Source of the DNA: Xenorhabdus poinarii G6
GTDB taxonomy: Bacteria > Pseudomonadota > Gammaproteobacteria > Enterobacterales > Enterobacteriaceae
Length of the DNA stretch: 64,000 bases
Direction: 5' to 3'
Assembly (NCBI RefSeq): GCF_000968175.1
Contig: NZ_FO704551.1
Span: 1,240,001 to 1,304,000, forward strand
Shown here: positions 1-10,112 of the stretch, one piece after another
How the letters are laid out: each line of letters starts with the position of its first letter
How positions within the stretch are numbered: position 1 is the first letter of the stretch
Translations under genes and position numbers: made by a program
The notes under the pieces: model-generated
The model's input: the letters and a program-made list of their open reading frames with translations, nothing else
Database searches by the model: none
What the model was told of the DNA's origin: nothing

Positions 1-569
1 AGGAAAATGAATTTAGTTATATTATTGGAAGGGAAAATGCAAGTATTAAATATTCTGATGTTATTATTTTTAATTACCATGCTGCTAAAAATAATGTGCC
101 AGACATTAATGAGGATAGGGTTTTTGATTTGCCTAAAGTGTATTCGAGTTATGGGATCGATCCAAGTAATATTGTAAATCCAAAAGATACAATTAATTAC
201 AATTTAATTAGCCAACATAAGTTTAATGGCGGCAGTACTCTTTTTGTGGAAGTTGAAGCCGATTCAGCAGATAATCAGAAAGTAAATCCTGGAGATACGG
301 TTGGGATTAAGTTATTTATTCAATCCACTAATAGAGGTGACGTATCTTATACAGGTACAATTCAATTACCTAAGGCGACTACGGGGACAACATCAAAAGG
401 ACATCTCTCAATCCCGATTAATATAACCGGTGATATTGATTCAGGTGCCTCAGGGAGAGCGGCAGTGATTTATATTGAATATTATAAAGTGGGTGGTGAT
501 GATGATCAGTACAGTCAATATTGGCAAGGATATATTGACACGACGCTGCCTGGAGGGGGCGTTGAATAG
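1..569 (+). CDS. Unidentified protein, C-terminal part (5' end lies outside the window)
   Basis: The reading frame is open from the first complete codon at position 3 to the TAG ending at 569, so the true start lies before the window. A GTG at 96 has no convincing ribosome binding site and is probably an internal valine. The visible 188 residues contain no signal peptide or membrane segment. They are rich in Thr, Ser, Gly, Asp and alternating hydrophobic residues, which suggests a beta-rich C-terminal domain, and they end in a Gly-rich tail (TLPGGGVE). Codon use is AT-rich compared with the men operon that follows, so an accessory origin is possible. I do not recognise the family. It is not menF, which precedes menD in E. 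coli. Confidence 0.6.
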   Translation, partial: ENEFSYIIGRENASIKYSDVIIFNYHAAKNNVPDINEDRVFDLPKVYSSYGIDPSNIVNPKDTINYNLISQHKFNGGSTLFVEVEADSADNQKVNPGDTVGIKLFIQSTNRGDVSYTGTIQLPKATTGTTSKGHLSIPINITGDIDSGASGRAAVIYIEYYKVGGDDDQYSQYWQGYIDTTLPGGGVE

Positions 570-605
570 TTAACTACAAAATCTTATTCATTTTTAATGC
601 TACAC

Positions 606-650
606 CAAGCCCTTATTTACCTCCGCGAAACGAGGGTGAGTAAGGGGTTG
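606..650. repeat. Imperfect inverted repeat downstream of the first gene
   Basis: CCCTTA at 610-615 pairs with TAAGGG at 641-646. The pairing extends outwards through CAA/TTG and inwards through TTTACCTC/GAGGGTGAG with wobble pairs and a bulge, making a stem of about 15 pairs around an 8-base loop. It has no T-run, so it could be a repeated extragenic palindrome or an mRNA 3' end stabiliser. Confidence 0.4.
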
Positions 651-741
651 AAGTACGATAAGTAGACATAATAAACCTGCATGTTGTTCTTACTGAGCCT
701 TATCTTTCTCGTTTGGCGCGAAAATAGTGTCATTTAAAGGG

Positions 742-775
742 CAATTCCTTGAACTAAGATAAGGAAATTGTTTTT
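742..775 (+). terminator. Rho-independent terminator before menD
   Basis: CAATTCCTT pairs with AAGGAAATTG (one bulged A) across a 10-base loop, and TTTTT follows directly. It would end transcription arriving from the first gene and insulate the men operon. Confidence 0.55.
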
Positions 776-802
776 ACAGCCATTAAGATCAAGAACACCT
801 TA

Positions 803-808
803 TATAAT
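803..808 (+). promoter_or_regulatory. Candidate -10 element of the men operon promoter
   Basis: A perfect TATAAT lies 49 bases before the menD start and just after the terminator at 742-775. No good -35 is seen 16-18 bases upstream (CATTAA is the best), so the promoter may be weak or activator-dependent. Confidence 0.4.
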
Positions 809-856
809 ATCCCTTACTCTCTGGCTCTATTTTTAAAAGAAATTTTTGAACATTGT

Positions 857-2530
857 ATGTCAAACTGCGCACTTAACCGCCGTTGGGCGGAACTTTTATT
901 AGAAGCATTGACCCGCTACGGATTGCGTCATGTCTGTATTGCCCCTGGCTCCCGTTCGACCCCATTGACATTGGCAGCCGCAGAAAACCAGACGTTGATC
1001 TGTCATACCCATTTTGATGAGCGTGGCTTGGGGCACTTGGCTTTGGGGCTGGCAAAAGCGAGCCAGGAGCTGGTCGCGGTTATTGTGACATCTGGAACGG
1101 CGGTCGCCAATCTGTATCCCGCCCTGATTGAATCGGGATTGACGGGAGAACGATTGGTGTTTCTCACGGCTGACAGACCCCCTGAATTAATTGATTGTGG
1201 CGCGAATCAGGCAATCCGTCAGGTCGGTATTTTCGCTTCTCATCCCACGCAGGTTTTAGCCTTGCCGCCGCCCACGACCGATATTCCTGCCAGTTGGTTG
1301 GTGTCTTCCATCGATAATGCCATGGCAAACCTGCAACACGGTACTCTGCATATCAACTGCCCGTTTGCAGAACCTTTGTACGGTGATGAGATGGCGGCAC
1401 ATCAGGATTGGTTGCAAACGTTGGGAGAGTGGTGGCAGAGCGATGAACCGTGGTTGGTTCAGCCGGCAATGCATACGGTGGTTAAGGCCGTCGATTGGGA
1501 TATCTGGCAGAAAAAACAGGGCATTGTGCTGGCAGGCAGAATGAGTCCTGAAGAGGGTAAATATGTTGCGCAATGGGCAAAAAGCATGGGCTGGCCGCTG
1601 ATTGGTGATGTATTGTCTCAAACAGGGCAACCGTTACCACATGCCGAATTATGGTTGAATCATCCCCGCACTCAAGCGATTTTGGCGCAGGGGCAATTGG
1701 TGATCCAATTTGGTGCCAGTCTGACAGGAAAACAGGTATTGCAATGGCAGGCCAACTGTCAGCCTGAGCAGTATTGGATCGTGGCTCCTCTGTCCGGCAG
1801 GCTTGATCCTGCCAACCATCGAGGGCGCAAATTCACCTGTCGTGTGGCTGATTGGTTACAGGTTCATCCTGCCTGCCCGCAAGCACCTTGGGCTGATGAG
1901 TTAAATACGTGGTCAAGCCGCGTGTTTAACTGCGTCGAAGCAAAGCTGGCGGGGGAATTCAGTGAGGCTGCTGTTGCACATCAATTGCCTCAATTGTTAC
2001 CTGAAGAAGGGCAGTTGTTTATCGGTAATAGTTTGATTGTGCGTCTGATTGATGCGCTGGGACAGTTACCTGCGGGTTATCCGGTTTACAGTAACCGGGG
2101 TGCCAGTGGTATTGATGGCTTGATCTCTACCGCGGCGGGTGTACAACGGGCAACCAATAAACCGACCCTGACAATTATCGGCGATATTTCCGCACTCTAT
2201 GATCTGAATAGCTTAACGTTATTACGTTATCTCTCCAGTCCCATGTTATTGATTATCGTTAATAATAATGGCGGGCAAATTTTCTCTCTGTTGCCGACAC
2301 CACAAGAAGAACGCCAACGTTTTTATTGTATGCCGCAAAATGTCAATTTTAAGCATGCCGCGGCGATGTTTGGTTTGCATTATGCCGCGCCACAAAATTG
2401 GTCGGAATTAAAACAGTGCGCTCAACATGTATGGCAGCATAAAGAAACCACTTTGCTTGAATTAAATGTTGCGGGCAGTGAAGGCGTGAAGTGTCTGCAA
2501 GCACTGATGAAACAGGTTGCTGCTCTGTGA
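857..2530 (+). CDS. menD: SHCHC precursor synthase MenD (SEPHCHC synthase)
   Basis: MenD is the thiamine diphosphate enzyme that condenses isochorismate with 2-oxoglutarate to give SEPHCHC, the first committed step of menaquinone synthesis, in the cytosol. The 557 residues match the usual length (about 556). APGSRST lies at residues 29-35 and HFDERG at 52-57, with Glu55 in the position of the family's cofactor-activating glutamate. The thiamine diphosphate/Mg motif runs from Gly442-Asp443 to Asn470-Asn471 (GDIS...NNNGG). It is first in a men cluster in the order D-H-B-C-E. The stop codon overlaps a possible GTG start for menH. In E. coli menF lies immediately upstream; here it does not, so isochorismate must be made by an enzyme encoded elsewhere. 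Confidence 0.97.
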   Translation: MSNCALNRRWAELLLEALTRYGLRHVCIAPGSRSTPLTLAAAENQTLICHTHFDERGLGHLALGLAKASQELVAVIVTSGTAVANLYPALIESGLTGERLVFLTADRPPELIDCGANQAIRQVGIFASHPTQVLALPPPTTDIPASWLVSSIDNAMANLQHGTLHINCPFAEPLYGDEMAAHQDWLQTLGEWWQSDEPWLVQPAMHTVVKAVDWDIWQKKQGIVLAGRMSPEEGKYVAQWAKSMGWPLIGDVLSQTGQPLPHAELWLNHPRTQAILAQGQLVIQFGASLTGKQVLQWQANCQPEQYWIVAPLSGRLDPANHRGRKFTCRVADWLQVHPACPQAPWADELNTWSSRVFNCVEAKLAGEFSEAAVAHQLPQLLPEEGQLFIGNSLIVRLIDALGQLPAGYPVYSNRGASGIDGLISTAAGVQRATNKPTLTIIGDISALYDLNSLTLLRYLSSPMLLIIVNNNGGQIFSLLPTPQEERQRFYCMPQNVNFKHAAAMFGLHYAAPQNWSELKQCAQHVWQHKETTLLELNVAGSEGVKCLQALMKQVAAL

Positions 2531-2541
2531 AACGCAATTTT

Positions 2542-3342
2542 ATGACCTCAGGTTCAGTCAACCTCAGTACGGTACCCTTAATGTGCCAGACGTTTCATCC
2601 CCATCAGCAAGGGATGTGGTTAGTTTGGTTACATGGATTATTGGGAAAAGGAGATGACTGGCTTCCGGTGGTGGAGGCTTGCAATCAATATCCGTCATTG
2701 GTGATTGATTTACCGGGGCACGGCCGTTCTGCGGATGTTGCGTTAACGAGAGGGTTTGCTGAGATAAGCCACTTGCTGAGTGCAACTTTATCTCAATATC
2801 ACATTCATGATTATTGTTTGGTCGGCTACTCGCTGGGAGGACGAATTGCCATGTACCATGCAATTTATGGCCAATCGGAGGGGTTGCGTGGATTGCTGGT
2901 GGAGGGCGGAAACCCCGGTTTGTTTTCCCGGCAGGAGCGTGAGGCGAGATTGCAACATGATCAGTGTTGGGCGCAGCGTTTTCGTCAAGAACCGCTAGCG
3001 TCAGTTCTGGCTGATTGGTATCAACAGCCCGTGTTTGCCGATTTAACAGTAGCACAGCGTCAGCAATTGATTCAGCTGCGCAGCCAAAACAGCGGCGATC
3101 GCCTGGCTAATGTGCTGGAAAATGTTTCATTAGGCAGACAGCCCTGGTTGATCCCCGACTTGCAGCAAATTACCTTCCCTTTCTCCTACCTGTGTGGGGA
3201 ACATGATCTTAAATTCCAGCGAATTGCGCAGCAATATCAGCTGCCATTAACGACCATCCCTCAGGCTGGACATAATGCTCACGATGGCAATCCTGCGGCT
3301 TTTTCCAGCGCAGTGAACCATTTTTTATCACTTTTTGGTTAA
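2542..3342 (+). CDS. menH: SHCHC synthase MenH (alpha/beta hydrolase fold)
   Basis: MenH removes pyruvate from SEPHCHC to give SHCHC in menaquinone synthesis. WLVWLHGLLG gives the oxyanion region, GYSLGG carries the nucleophile (Ser97 from this start), CGEHD the acid and AGHNAH the base of the catalytic triad. LPGHG and WYQQPVF are typical of the enterobacterial family. The start is uncertain: GTG at 2527 overlaps the menD stop, ATG 2542 gives 266 residues, and ATG 2581 gives 253, closest to the E. coli length of 252. None has a strong ribosome binding site, which fits translational coupling to menD. menB starts 12 bases after its stop. Confidence 0.93.
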   Translation: MTSGSVNLSTVPLMCQTFHPHQQGMWLVWLHGLLGKGDDWLPVVEACNQYPSLVIDLPGHGRSADVALTRGFAEISHLLSATLSQYHIHDYCLVGYSLGGRIAMYHAIYGQSEGLRGLLVEGGNPGLFSRQEREARLQHDQCWAQRFRQEPLASVLADWYQQPVFADLTVAQRQQLIQLRSQNSGDRLANVLENVSLGRQPWLIPDLQQITFPFSYLCGEHDLKFQRIAQQYQLPLTTIPQAGHNAHDGNPAAFSSAVNHFLSLFG

Positions 3343-3354
3343 GGAAAGACAGTC

Positions 3355-4212
3355 ATGCGCTACCCAAACGAAGAAAAATTGTATGCCCCGATCGAATGGC
3401 AAGATTGTTCGCAAGGATTTGAAGATATTCTCTACCATAAATCTCCCGATGGTATTGCCAAAATAACGATTAATCGTCCACAGGTACGTAATGCGTTTCG
3501 CCCTTTGACGGTTAAAGAGATGATTCAGGCGCTGGCTGATGCCCGTTACGACGAGACTATCGGGACGATTATTCTGACGGGAATGGGCGAAAAAGCCTTC
3601 TGTGCTGGTGGTGATCAAAAAATCCGTGGCGATTACGGTGGGTATAAAGATGACGGCGGGGTACATCATCTCAATGTATTGGATTTTCAGCGTCAGATCC
3701 GTACTTGTCCAAAACCGGTGGTTGCTATGGTGGCAGGCTATGCCATTGGCGGCGGGCATGTGTTGCATTTGATGTGTGATTTAACTATCGCAGCGGATAA
3801 CGCGATTTTCGGCCAGACAGGTCCGAAAGTGGGATCTTTTGATGGTGGCTGGGGCGCTTCATATATGGCGCGGATTGTTGGTCAGAAAAAAGCGCGGGAA
3901 ATTTGGTTTCTGTGCCGCCAATACCATGCTGAAGAGGCATTAAATATGGGGCTGGTGAATACGGTCGTTCCCTATGCCGAACTGGAAAAAGAAACGGTGC
4001 GCTGGTGTCGTGAAATGCTGGAAAACAGCCCGATGGCGTTGCGTTGTCTGAAAGCTGCATTAAACGCAGATTGTGATGGGCAGGCGGGTTTACAGGAGTT
4101 GGCGGGGAATGCCACCATGTTGTTCTACATGACCGAAGAAGGGCAGGAAGGACGCAATGCGTTCAATGAAAAGCGCCACCCTGATTTCCGTCAATTTAAG
4201 CGTAATCCGTAA
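3355..4212 (+). CDS. menB: 1,4-dihydroxy-2-naphthoyl-CoA synthase MenB
   Basis: MenB is a crotonase-fold enzyme that closes the second ring, converting o-succinylbenzoyl-CoA to 1,4-dihydroxy-2-naphthoyl-CoA. The length, 285 residues, equals that of E. coli. [13 protein letters not shown] is the CoA/oxyanion loop. [12 protein letters not shown] and [12 protein letters not shown] are the hallmark active-site segments; the glycine in QTGPKVG is the residue typical of the bicarbonate-dependent type. AAGGAAAG precedes the ATG. The stop overlaps the menC start (TAATG), so B and C are translationally coupled. Product order in the pathway is D, H, C, E, B, although gene order is D-H-B-C-E. Confidence 0.97.
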   Translation: MRYPNEEKLYAPIEWQDCSQGFEDILYHKSPDGIAKITINRPQVRNAFRPLTVKEMIQALADARYDETIGTIILTGMGEKAFCAGGDQKIRGDYGGYKDDGGVHHLNVLDFQRQIRTCPKPVVAMVAGYAIGGGHVLHLMCDLTIAADNAIFGQTGPKVGSFDGGWGASYMARIVGQKKAREIWFLCRQYHAEEALNMGLVNTVVPYAELEKETVRWCREMLENSPMALRCLKAALNADCDGQAGLQELAGNATMLFYMTEEGQEGRNAFNEKRHPDFRQFKRNP

Positions 4213-5204
4213 TGCGTAAAGCAACTTTATATTCATTCAGCCTGCCAATGGAAGCGGGTGTTATTTTGCGTTATCAGCGTCTGAAAACCCGTGATGGTTT
4301 TCTGGTTCATCTGCAAGAGGATGGCCAGAATGGTTGGGGGGAAATTTCCCCATTACCGGAATTCAGCCATGAAACGCTTGAGCAGGCTAAGGCATCGGCT
4401 GTGGAATGGCTACAATTATGGCGACAAGCGCGATGTTCACTCACTCAGCCAGAAGACAGTGCCTTGCCCTCTGTGGCGTTTGGGATCAGTTGTGCTCTGG
4501 CTGAATTGCAGGGAAAACTGCCGGAAACCGCCCATTATCGCAAAGCCTGCCTGTGCTCGGGCGATCCTGATGATGTCATCCTTCGTTTGGGAAGAATGGC
4601 GGGAAAGAAGATCGCAAAAGTGAAAGTCGGGCTGTATGAGGCGGTACGAGACGGCATGGTGGTTAATACCCTGCTTGAAGCTGTGCCTGATCTTCAACTG
4701 CGATTAGATGCCAATCGCAGTTGGACACCGACAAAAGCGGAGGGATTCGCCAAATACGTCAATCCGGCTTATCGGCAGAGAATTGCTTTCATCGAAGAAC
4801 CCTGTAAAACACGGGCAGGATCTCTGGCATTTGCTCGTGAAACGGGGATTGCCATTGCATGGGATGAAAGTGTTCGTGACGCTGATTTTACGCTGGAAGC
4901 ACAAGACGGTGTCGCTGCGATCATCATTAAGCCGACTTTGGTCGGGAGTATTGATCGTTGTCGTCAGCTCATTACCCGGGCGCATCAATTAGGGCTGGAG
5001 GCGGTGATAAGTTCCAGTATTGAAAGTAGCTTTGGTTTGACCCAATTGGCTCGTCTGGCGCAATGGCTCACACCTGACACGCTCCCGGGTCTGGATACGC
5101 TGGATCTGATACAATCACAGCTCATTCGTTGTTGGCCCGGAAGTGATATCCCCTGTGTCACGCTTGATAGCCTGCCGGTGGTATGGAGTGATGCATGTCC
5201 GTAA
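4212..5204 (+). CDS. menC: o-Succinylbenzoate synthase MenC (enolase superfamily)
   Basis: MenC dehydrates SHCHC to o-succinylbenzoate. The 330 residues show the full enolase-superfamily set: catalytic lysines in AKVKVG (Lys136/Lys138), metal ligands Asp166 (RLDANRSW), Glu195 (FIEEPC) and Asp218 (AWDES), and the opposing base Lys240 (IIKPT). The ATG shares its A with the menB stop codon, and the end overlaps menE by 10 bases. All key residues are present, so it should be active. Confidence 0.96.
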   Translation: MRKATLYSFSLPMEAGVILRYQRLKTRDGFLVHLQEDGQNGWGEISPLPEFSHETLEQAKASAVEWLQLWRQARCSLTQPEDSALPSVAFGISCALAELQGKLPETAHYRKACLCSGDPDDVILRLGRMAGKKIAKVKVGLYEAVRDGMVVNTLLEAVPDLQLRLDANRSWTPTKAEGFAKYVNPAYRQRIAFIEEPCKTRAGSLAFARETGIAIAWDESVRDADFTLEAQDGVAAIIIKPTLVGSIDRCRQLITRAHQLGLEAVISSSIESSFGLTQLARLAQWLTPDTLPGLDTLDLIQSQLIRCWPGSDIPCVTLDSLPVVWSDACP

Positions 5205-6625
5205 CCGAGTGGGGTGATGATGAATGGCGCGCAGCAGAATGGACGCAGTGGCCGTGGCAGCATTGGGCCGCCGTCTCGCCTAAAAAAACGGCGCTTCAAT
5301 TAGCGGATGAACCGTTAAATTGGCATCAACTTACACAAAGAATCAATACCATTGCTGACCATTTCTACCAACAGGGAGTCATGGAAAGTGATGGTGTGAT
5401 CCTCAGAGGTAAAAATAGCGCCGAATTTCTGCTGTGTTACCTGGCTGTCTTACGTTGTGGTGCAAGGGCGTTACCGCTTAATCCTCAATTACCTGACCGA
5501 CTACTGGCTGATCTATTACCTCATCTCAATATGGATTATGGGGTGGATTTTACGGACACCCCTTCGTCTGTTATGCCGGTTAAATCACTTGACCGGAAAC
5601 CAACGCTTCCGGCAACACCGGCACACCACGTCGCGTGGAAGAATCGGCGCCCCGCCAGTCTGATCCTGACGTCTGGTTCTTCTGGCTTGCCGAAGGTGGT
5701 GGTACATTCCATTGGCGCCCATCTTGCCAGTGCTCAAGGCATTCTTTCCTGTATGGATTATCAGCCAGAGGATAGTTGGTTGCTTTCGTTACCGCTATTT
5801 CACGTTTCAGGTCAGGGTATCCTTTGGCGCTGGTTGCAAACAGGCGCGACATTGGTCGTGCGGCATTTACATCCACTGAATCTTGCACTGTCTGGCTGTA
5901 CCCATGCGTCACTTGTGCCGACTCAACTGTGGCGTTTATTAGAACAAGCACATGAATATCCATTGACGTTAAAAGAAGTGCTGTTGGGAGGGGCGATGAT
6001 ACCAACGGCACTGACCCAACGGGCTGAAGCATTGGGTATCCGTTGTTGGTGTGGTTATGGGCTGACAGAAATGGCATCAACTGTGTGTGTAAAACGGGCT
6101 GACAACCTGCCGGGTGTAGGCACGCCGCTTCCCGGAAAACGCATTCGTTTAGTGGATGAAGAGATCCAGATACGTGCTGACAGTATGGCGAGTGGTTATT
6201 GGTTTGACGGAAAACTGAAGCCATTAACCGATCACGAAGGCTGGTTTTCGACGAAAGATCGCGGCGTATTTGAACAAGGCGAATTGCGGATCTTAGGGCG
6301 TCTCGACAACCAATTTTTTAGTGGGGGAGAAGGCATCCAGCCAGAAGATATTGAGCGAATGATTAACCAGCATCCTCAAGTTGAACAGAGTTTTGTCGTA
6401 CCTGTTCCCGATGTTGAATTTGGCCATCGACCCGTTGCTGTGATTGAAACGCAATATCCTGAACTAGCCACCACTATGCTGGATTGGATTGCAGATAAAA
6501 TCGCTACTTTCCAGCGGCCAATTGCCTGTTATTTATTACCTGACCTATTGAAAAAGGAGGGCATAAAGGTTTCTCGTCAGCGAGTTAAGCAGTGGGTAAG
6601 CGAAATCGCGCATCCGGGTAAATAG
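5195..6625 (+). CDS. menE: o-Succinylbenzoate-CoA ligase MenE
   Basis: MenE is an adenylate-forming enzyme that makes o-succinylbenzoyl-CoA from ATP and CoA. The 476 residues show the phosphate-binding loop [15 protein letters not shown] (about residues 157-171), the A5 motif [10 protein letters not shown], the hinge STKDRGVF...[15 protein letters not shown] and a C-terminal lysine in KEGIKVSRQ for adenylation. It is the last gene of the operon and overlaps menC by 10 bases. No clear terminator follows before yfaZ, only 140 bases downstream. Confidence 0.95.
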   Translation: MSVTEWGDDEWRAAEWTQWPWQHWAAVSPKKTALQLADEPLNWHQLTQRINTIADHFYQQGVMESDGVILRGKNSAEFLLCYLAVLRCGARALPLNPQLPDRLLADLLPHLNMDYGVDFTDTPSSVMPVKSLDRKPTLPATPAHHVAWKNRRPASLILTSGSSGLPKVVVHSIGAHLASAQGILSCMDYQPEDSWLLSLPLFHVSGQGILWRWLQTGATLVVRHLHPLNLALSGCTHASLVPTQLWRLLEQAHEYPLTLKEVLLGGAMIPTALTQRAEALGIRCWCGYGLTEMASTVCVKRADNLPGVGTPLPGKRIRLVDEEIQIRADSMASGYWFDGKLKPLTDHEGWFSTKDRGVFEQGELRILGRLDNQFFSGGEGIQPEDIERMINQHPQVEQSFVVPVPDVEFGHRPVAVIETQYPELATTMLDWIADKIATFQRPIACYLLPDLLKKEGIKVSRQRVKQWVSEIAHPGK

Positions 6626-6765
6626 TCAATTGAATGAAAAATAATGCGATTTACTTATATTGATAAATCTAGACGTTTTATTGCTTTCATTGTCTATTTC
6701 ACCCTCTTAATTCAAGTACAATGGCTGATTATGTCTCGGTATTGGTTAAATCAAAGGATAAGAGG

Positions 6766-7308
6766 ATGAAAAGTTTTATTGCTATCAGTGTCGCTAGCTT
6801 GTTCTTCATAACGGGTTCTGCAAATGCGCTTTCCATCGATGGACAATGGGGAAAACATCATACCAGTACCTCTGTGGGCATCGGCGATAAATATCAGGGA
6901 TTGTCTCTAACGGGCAACTGGACCCGGAGTGATCACAATGGCCAGGTCAGCAGTTTGGGTTTAGGCTTTGGTCTGCCAGTGTGGAAATTAGCGGCCACTG
7001 TAGGAGCAAAAGGGCTGTATTTGTCTCCTAAAGATGGGCGCGACGGAGCAGCATTGGCTGTCGGGGGCGGTCTAAGTTGGGCGGTGATACCGTCCTTGTC
7101 AGTGTACGGCGAAGTTTACGGTTCACCATCCGGTCTGACGTCTGGCATGGATTCTTATGCGGAGGCGACTGGGGGATTACGGTATAACCTGCTTGGGCCA
7201 GTCCACATAGATGGGGGTTATCGTGTTATTGATATCAAAGGAAGCAAAGGTTATCGGAGCCATAAAGTTTCCGATGGTTTTTATGCGGGGATTGGTGTGA
7301 GTTTCTAA
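6766..7308 (+). CDS. yfaZ: YfaZ family outer membrane protein
   Basis: The start at 6766 gives a clean signal peptide (MKSFIAISVASLFF..., cleavage probably after SANA) and is preceded by AAGGATAAGAGG. The upstream in-frame ATG at 6721 would bury this signal. The mature part is Gly-rich with alternating hydrophobic/aromatic strands and ends in Gly-Val-Ser-Phe, a C-terminal aromatic as in beta-barrel outer membrane proteins. The 180 residues match E. coli YfaZ. Function is unknown in the family; a porin-like role is only inferred. In E. coli yfaZ also lies near the men cluster. Confidence 0.85.
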   Translation: MKSFIAISVASLFFITGSANALSIDGQWGKHHTSTSVGIGDKYQGLSLTGNWTRSDHNGQVSSLGLGFGLPVWKLAATVGAKGLYLSPKDGRDGAALAVGGGLSWAVIPSLSVYGEVYGSPSGLTSGMDSYAEATGGLRYNLLGPVHIDGGYRVIDIKGSKGYRSHKVSDGFYAGIGVSF

Positions 7309-7326
7309 CGGCCGGGATACGATTAT

Positions 7327-7362
7327 CCCCAAATCCGCGCCGAAACTGATGCGGATTTGGGG
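7327..7362. terminator. Perfect 12-bp hairpin between converging yfaZ and tyrP
   Basis: CCCCAAATCCGC (7327-7338) pairs perfectly with GCGGATTTGGGG (7351-7362) across a 12-base loop. There is no T-run on either side, so it is either a weak bidirectional terminator or a 3' end stabiliser for the converging transcripts. Confidence 0.5.
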
Positions 7363-7384
7363 TGAAATAGTTCAAACAGAAACC

Positions 7385-8593
7385 TTATCCCACTTGTGGC
7401 AATATTCCTGTGACGATACCTATTTGGATGGCGATCACGGTAAGCCCGCACAGAAAAACAAAGACTAATGCGGGTTTACCCCCTTTGACTCGATATCCAC
7501 CTGCCTTGTTTTCTTCACGACTACGCCAAACCAACAGGCAAGGCAGCAATAACGCGAGAATGGACAGGGCAACGGCGGCGAATGTCAGAGCCATAACAAA
7601 ATTGGGGTAATACAGCGCACAAAGCAGGGGGGGCACAAACGTGATTAACCCTGTTTGTAAACGCCCTTTGGCATGGTTGCGGCGTTTAAGGAGATCAGCC
7701 AGATAATCAAATAGCCCTAAAGCAACACCGAGGAATGACGTCGCCAGAGCAAGATCGGCAAACAGATGAACAGCAAATGCGACCCTGGGAGAGGTAACAA
7801 CTTCCTTGACTGCCAGCAATAACCCATTCAGTCCCGATTGTTGCGCAAGAATGCCAACAAATGTATTTGAAGAAATGGCGCCAAGCGTGACCAATTGCCA
7901 CAGTATGTAAGCGAACAGAGGGATCGCACTACCGATGACGAAGATCTTTCTGAGTTTATGGGTATCGCCTCCCATATAGGCAACGATGCTTGGCACACTA
8001 CCGTGAAATCCAAATGAAGTAAAAATCACCGGGATGGCAGAGAGTACTAACCCTTGTTCAATCGGCATGGAAATCAAGTTGATCTGATCAACATGAGGCA
8101 TCATGACGCCGAGGACAATCACCAGAAAAATGATTTTGGCGGTAAACAACAGGCGATTAATGAAATCAACCGATTGGGTGCCTATGCAAACCACCCCACC
8201 CCCAATAACGGTAAAAAGACTGATCCCCACCGAGACAGAGATGGGTTTATTTAACCAGGAAGAGAGGGTCGTCGCCAGTAATTCTCCAGCACCACTAATA
8301 TAAGCTGTTGTCAGGGCGTACATCAGGAACAGCATACTGAATCCAGTTAATAGTTGCCCACTAAACCCAAGGTAGCGTTTCGCAATGGAGCCTAATCCGG
8401 TATTAAACTTATTATGCTGATAAACTTCGACTAGCAGGAGGGCCGTATAACTCATCAATGCCCACAGGGCAACTAACATCGCCAATGTAGTTCCAAACCC
8501 CACACCGGCGGTTGCCAGTGGCATTGCCAGCATCCCTGCGCCAATCGTCGTTCCAGCGACGATAAAAATACTGCCAATAGTGCGATTTTTCAC
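7385..8593 (-). CDS. tyrP: Tyrosine-specific transport protein TyrP
   Basis: An inner membrane aromatic amino acid:proton symporter of the HAAAP family, 402 residues (E. coli 403) with about 11 hydrophobic segments. The N-terminus ([17 protein letters not shown]) and the stretches [18 protein letters not shown] and [17 protein letters not shown] are near-identical to E. coli TyrP and separate it from Mtr and TnaB. It is transcribed divergently from the Bcr/CflA-type gene at 8798. A TyrR-box-like palindrome lies about 95 bases before its start, consistent with the known TyrR control of tyrP in E. coli. Confidence 0.93.
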   Translation of the reverse strand: MKNRTIGSIFIVAGTTIGAGMLAMPLATAGVGFGTTLAMLVALWALMSYTALLLVEVYQHNKFNTGLGSIAKRYLGFSGQLLTGFSMLFLMYALTTAYISGAGELLATTLSSWLNKPISVSVGISLFTVIGGGVVCIGTQSVDFINRLLFTAKIIFLVIVLGVMMPHVDQINLISMPIEQGLVLSAIPVIFTSFGFHGSVPSIVAYMGGDTHKLRKIFVIGSAIPLFAYILWQLVTLGAISSNTFVGILAQQSGLNGLLLAVKEVVTSPRVAFAVHLFADLALATSFLGVALGLFDYLADLLKRRNHAKGRLQTGLITFVPPLLCALYYPNFVMALTFAAVALSILALLLPCLLVWRSREENKAGGYRVKGGKPALVFVFLCGLTVIAIQIGIVTGILPQVG

Positions 8594-8686
8594 GCGATCC
8601 TCGTCTCTGAATGGGTTAAAAAAATTGTTATAAGATTGGCAGGTTAAAGGATCGATTTATCTCTGTCAAATCCATGTTACATGTGG

Positions 8687-8704
8687 TGTAAATTAATCAT
8701 TACA
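8687..8704. promoter_or_regulatory. Candidate TyrR box upstream of tyrP
   Basis: TGTAAA-N6-ATTACA differs from the TyrR consensus TGTAAA-N6-TTTACA at one base. It lies 94-111 bases upstream of the tyrP start codon. On the reverse strand a TATAAC -10-like element lies between it and the gene. Confidence 0.55.
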
Positions 8705-8797
8705 CATTTGCGAATGACGACAAAAAATAAAAATGTTCTCATCTTGTTGTGCGACGTCAATAGCATGTGTCTCCGCTATGAAAAAGAGCATCAAAAC

Positions 8798-9985
8798 ATG
8801 AAATCACCATTAATCATCATTAATTCATGCGTTATTCTGGTATTGGGATTGTTTTCCATTGATCTCTATAATCCGGCGTTACCTGCAATAAAATCCACAC
8901 TTGCAATCACGGATCATCAAGCACAAAGTCTTGTCGTTTATTATCTGTTGGGTTTTGCTGGGTCTCAGCTATTTTATGGTCCACTTTCCGATAAGCATGG
9001 GCGTGTACCTGTCGTTTTGTTTTCCTTATTCTTCGCCGCGGTTGGTAATTATTTGACCTCTATGGCCGAGTCATTCCACACTCTGTCGTTATTCCGGCTT
9101 TTGACGGGTATTGGTGCTGGTGGATGTCCGGTGATTAGCAGAGCGATTCTCAGTGATACTTTCCATGATAAGGCGGAGTTATCTAAATCATTGGCTGTTT
9201 TTTCGATGGCATCACAAGTTTCACCGGCTTTTGCCCCTGTTATCGGTGGATATATTACACAGTATTTACCCTGGAAATTTAATTTTATCGCGCTCGCCAT
9301 CCTGATGCTGATAGGCATATTTTTTGTGAAGATGACGTTGCCGGAAACATCGCCGATGCAATCCATCGGGCGTGGCAGAATAACCGGTTTTCGAATTCTG
9401 TTATCGGACATTAATTTTGTTATATACAGCGTTATCTCTGCCGTTTTGTTTGCCATAACTATTGGATATTTTACGGCGAGTCCTTTCGTATTTCAGACGC
9501 AATTTGATTTATCCGCATCACAGAATGGATATTTGTTTATGGTGTATTCTGCCGGCATTGTCATCGGATCATTGATAACCCGAAAATGGTTGTCACACGC
9601 TGCTCCCGAGAAAATACTTAGCGTCTCGCTTCCGTTATTACTGTTCTTTACCGTCGTTGCGCTTATGTCAATCTATGTTACACCGATATTATCAATTGCA
9701 TTTATCGTTATATATGGTTTTACAGTGGGAGTGGGATGTGGGCTTTCTTCTCCGTTATTACTTGGGATCAGTTTATATGGGCATCCTGAACTATCTGGAA
9801 CAGGTAGTGCTTTACAAGGCGCGTTAAAAATGACCGGGGCAGCTATCGTATTAGTGTTTTTCACTAGCGGGCATACAACAACGGCGGCAGGTTTAATGTG
9901 GGGACTTTTCATCCTGGCTCTGATTTGTTTTATTTTAATCACTTTTACTCAATATTGGTCATACAAAACGAATGGTGCTGAATGA
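8798..9985 (+). CDS. Bcr/CflA-type MFS drug efflux transporter
   Basis: 395 residues with 12 hydrophobic segments. The motif LSDKHGRVPV after the second segment is the MFS motif A, and IDLYNPALPAI in the first segment is typical of the Bcr/CflA (DHA1) drug:proton antiporters. The start is placed at ATG 8798 because it opens directly on the first membrane segment and has AAAGAGC upstream; the open frame extends to 8681 but its first 39 residues are hydrophilic and unlike the family. It is divergent from tyrP and distinct from the true bcr gene at 27326. Substrate is unknown. Confidence 0.8.
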   Translation: MKSPLIIINSCVILVLGLFSIDLYNPALPAIKSTLAITDHQAQSLVVYYLLGFAGSQLFYGPLSDKHGRVPVVLFSLFFAAVGNYLTSMAESFHTLSLFRLLTGIGAGGCPVISRAILSDTFHDKAELSKSLAVFSMASQVSPAFAPVIGGYITQYLPWKFNFIALAILMLIGIFFVKMTLPETSPMQSIGRGRITGFRILLSDINFVIYSVISAVLFAITIGYFTASPFVFQTQFDLSASQNGYLFMVYSAGIVIGSLITRKWLSHAAPEKILSVSLPLLLFFTVVALMSIYVTPILSIAFIVIYGFTVGVGCGLSSPLLLGISLYGHPELSGTGSALQGALKMTGAAIVLVFFTSGHTTTAAGLMWGLFILALICFILITFTQYWSYKTNGAE

Positions 9986-10007
9986 GTTTGGTCACCTTTT
10001 GAGAGTT

Positions 10008-10070
10008 GATGTTTCGCTTCTTCAGACAACGCATTAGCCCCTTATTGCCTGATACGTTCTGCGAAACATC
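10008..10070. repeat. 63-bp element with perfect 10-bp inverted ends
   Basis: GATGTTTCGC (10008-10017) is the exact reverse complement of GCGAAACATC (10061-10070). A short TCAG/CTGA pairing lies inside. There is no T-run. It sits between the efflux gene and the pentapeptide-repeat gene, at the edge of the accessory island, and could be a terminator-like palindrome or a small MITE. Confidence 0.4.
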
Positions 10071-10112
10071 CAAAAGCGTTGCGGTCAATAGCCTCAATTT
10101 GATTTTTTTCTA

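Noticed and set aside
2491..2541. Longer start for menH inside menD
   Set aside because: The extra residues are not family-like and overlap the menD end by 40 bases; a start at or after the menD stop fits the family length.
8681..8797. N-terminal extension of the Bcr/CflA-type transporter
   Set aside because: It overlaps the TyrR-box region, is hydrophilic and has no ribosome binding site; the family begins at the first membrane segment after ATG 8798.
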